64,000 nt of DNA from Bradyrhizobium sp. BTAi1 (GTDB lineage: Bacteria; Pseudomonadota; Alphaproteobacteria; Rhizobiales; Xanthobacteraceae), in the NCBI RefSeq assembly GCF_000015165.1, contig NC_009485.1:2706001-2770000 (forward strand), read 5' to 3'. The notes beneath the pieces were generated by a model that did no database searches, was not told where the DNA came from, and was given only the letters and a program-made list of their open reading frames with translations. Made by a program: the position numbers and the translations under genes. The number at the start of each line of letters is the position of its first letter. Positions within the stretch are counted from its first letter, which is position 1. Shown piece by piece: positions 63,401 to 64,000 of the stretch.

Positions 63401-64000
63401 TCACGACGCGCACGACCAACGAATGGCTGCTCGGCGCTGCGCCGATCGTGCTGGTCCTGCTGCTGTGGCAGGGCCTCGTCTCGTTCGGCTACGCGCCGGC
63501 TACGCTGCTGCCGCCGCCGGTGCAGGTGTTCCTGCGCATGGGGCAGCAGCTCGCCAGTGCCACATTTCAGCAGGATATCGCGGCCACGCTGTTTCGGTTG
63601 TTCGCCGGCTTTGCCATCGCGGTGGTGCTGGGCGTGTCCATCGGCATTGCCGCGGCGGTCAGCCCGCCGGTCAATGCCGTGGTCAGGCCGATCGTGCGCG
63701 TGCTGGCGCCGCTGCCGAAGGTCGCGCTGTATCCGGCCTTCCTGCTGCTGCTCGGCTTCAACCACGAATCCAAGATCATGCTGGTGGCGGCGGACGCGCT
63801 GTTCCCGATCCTGCTGTCGACCTACTACGGCGCGACCATCGTCGAACAGAAGTTGATCTGGTCGGCGCTCGCGGCTGGCACGCCGCCGCGCGACGTGTTG
63901 TGGAAGGTGGTGCTGCCGGCGGCGATGCCCTCCATCTTGACCGGCTGTCGCATCGGCCTCGTCATCTCGTGCATCGTGGTGTTCCTGGCCGAGATGATCA
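63397..64000 (+). CDS. ABC importer permease, second (3' end outside window)
   Basis: At least 201 residues of a second SsuC/TauC-type permease. The EAA-type segment is ALAAGTPPRDVLWKVVLPAA, and the frame is open to the last base. Two distinct permease genes imply a heterodimeric channel, whereas sulfonate/taurine importers usually have a single permease gene. Confidence 0.9.
   Translation, partial: MITTRTTNEWLLGAAPIVLVLLLWQGLVSFGYAPATLLPPPVQVFLRMGQQLASATFQQDIAATLFRLFAGFAIAVVLGVSIGIAAAVSPPVNAVVRPIVRVLAPLPKVALYPAFLLLLGFNHESKIMLVAADALFPILLSTYYGATIVEQKLIWSALAAGTPPRDVLWKVVLPAAMPSILTGCRIGLVISCIVVFLAEMI

Noticed and set aside
1..64000. CRISPR arrays, tRNA or rRNA genes
   Set aside because: No regularly spaced repeats and no cloverleaf or rRNA-like sequence was seen by eye; a covariance-model scan would be decisive for tRNAs and small RNAs.

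Overview
The window is GC-rich, densely packed alphaproteobacterial chromosome. A form IA RuBisCO and alpha-carboxysome operon, a CbbR regulator, a molybdenum hydroxylase catabolic operon and an IS427-type insertion suggest a Bradyrhizobium-like organism, possibly of the photosynthetic/autotrophic lineage. That assignment is inferred from gene content, not from a database match. I saw no rRNA or tRNA gene and no CRISPR array.

Layout. (1) 1-10235: a type II secretion operon, gspD (5' end outside the window), a Sel1-repeat protein, then gspE-F-G-H-I-J-K-L-M-N, mostly with 4-base stop/start overlaps. (2) 10334-15661: a small exported protein, a large periplasmic multicopper oxidase, and a three-gene flavinylation unit (FMN-binding protein, ApbE, four-helix His-rich membrane protein). 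(3) 15976-27110: an AraC-family regulator divergent from a nine-gene catabolic operon: crotonase, CoA transferase, FAH-family hydrolase, three-subunit molybdenum hydroxylase, second crotonase, acyl-CoA ligase. Its substrate is unknown. (4) 27187-40128: cbbR divergent from a compact alpha-carboxysome operon, cbbL-cbbS-csoS2-csoSCA-csoS4A-csoS4B-csoS1-csoS1-acRAF-Nudix/ThiE fusion-dabB-dabA. This single transcription unit should supply RuBisCO, shell, scaffold, carbonic anhydrase, a RuBisCO assembly factor and an energised inorganic-carbon pump. (5) 40222-47923: a minus-strand unit pta(MaoC fusion)-ackA-DUF3141(PHA-synthase-like)-fabI, divergent from a PiT phosphate transporter. (6) 47949-52539: a truncated CorA/ZntB remnant, then a LysR regulator gene split by an IS5/IS427 element with a clean CTAG duplication, divergent from azoR-pirin-NmrA. 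(7) 52964-57109: a PepSY membrane protein, a small membrane protein and a TonB-dependent receptor, probably iron-related. (8) 57484-58657: small hypotheticals and a RidA protein. (9) 58962-64000: an ABC importer operon (binding protein, ATPase, two permeases) with an IlvD/Edd dehydratase inside it; the last permease runs off the window.

Most notable: the reduced carboxysome operon (CsoS2 with only two apparent N-repeats, a Nudix/ThiE fusion and DAB pump genes in the same coupled string), the orphan molybdenum-hydroxylase/CoA operon, the flavin/heme module beside the multicopper oxidase, and the LysR gene that precise IS excision would restore in frame.
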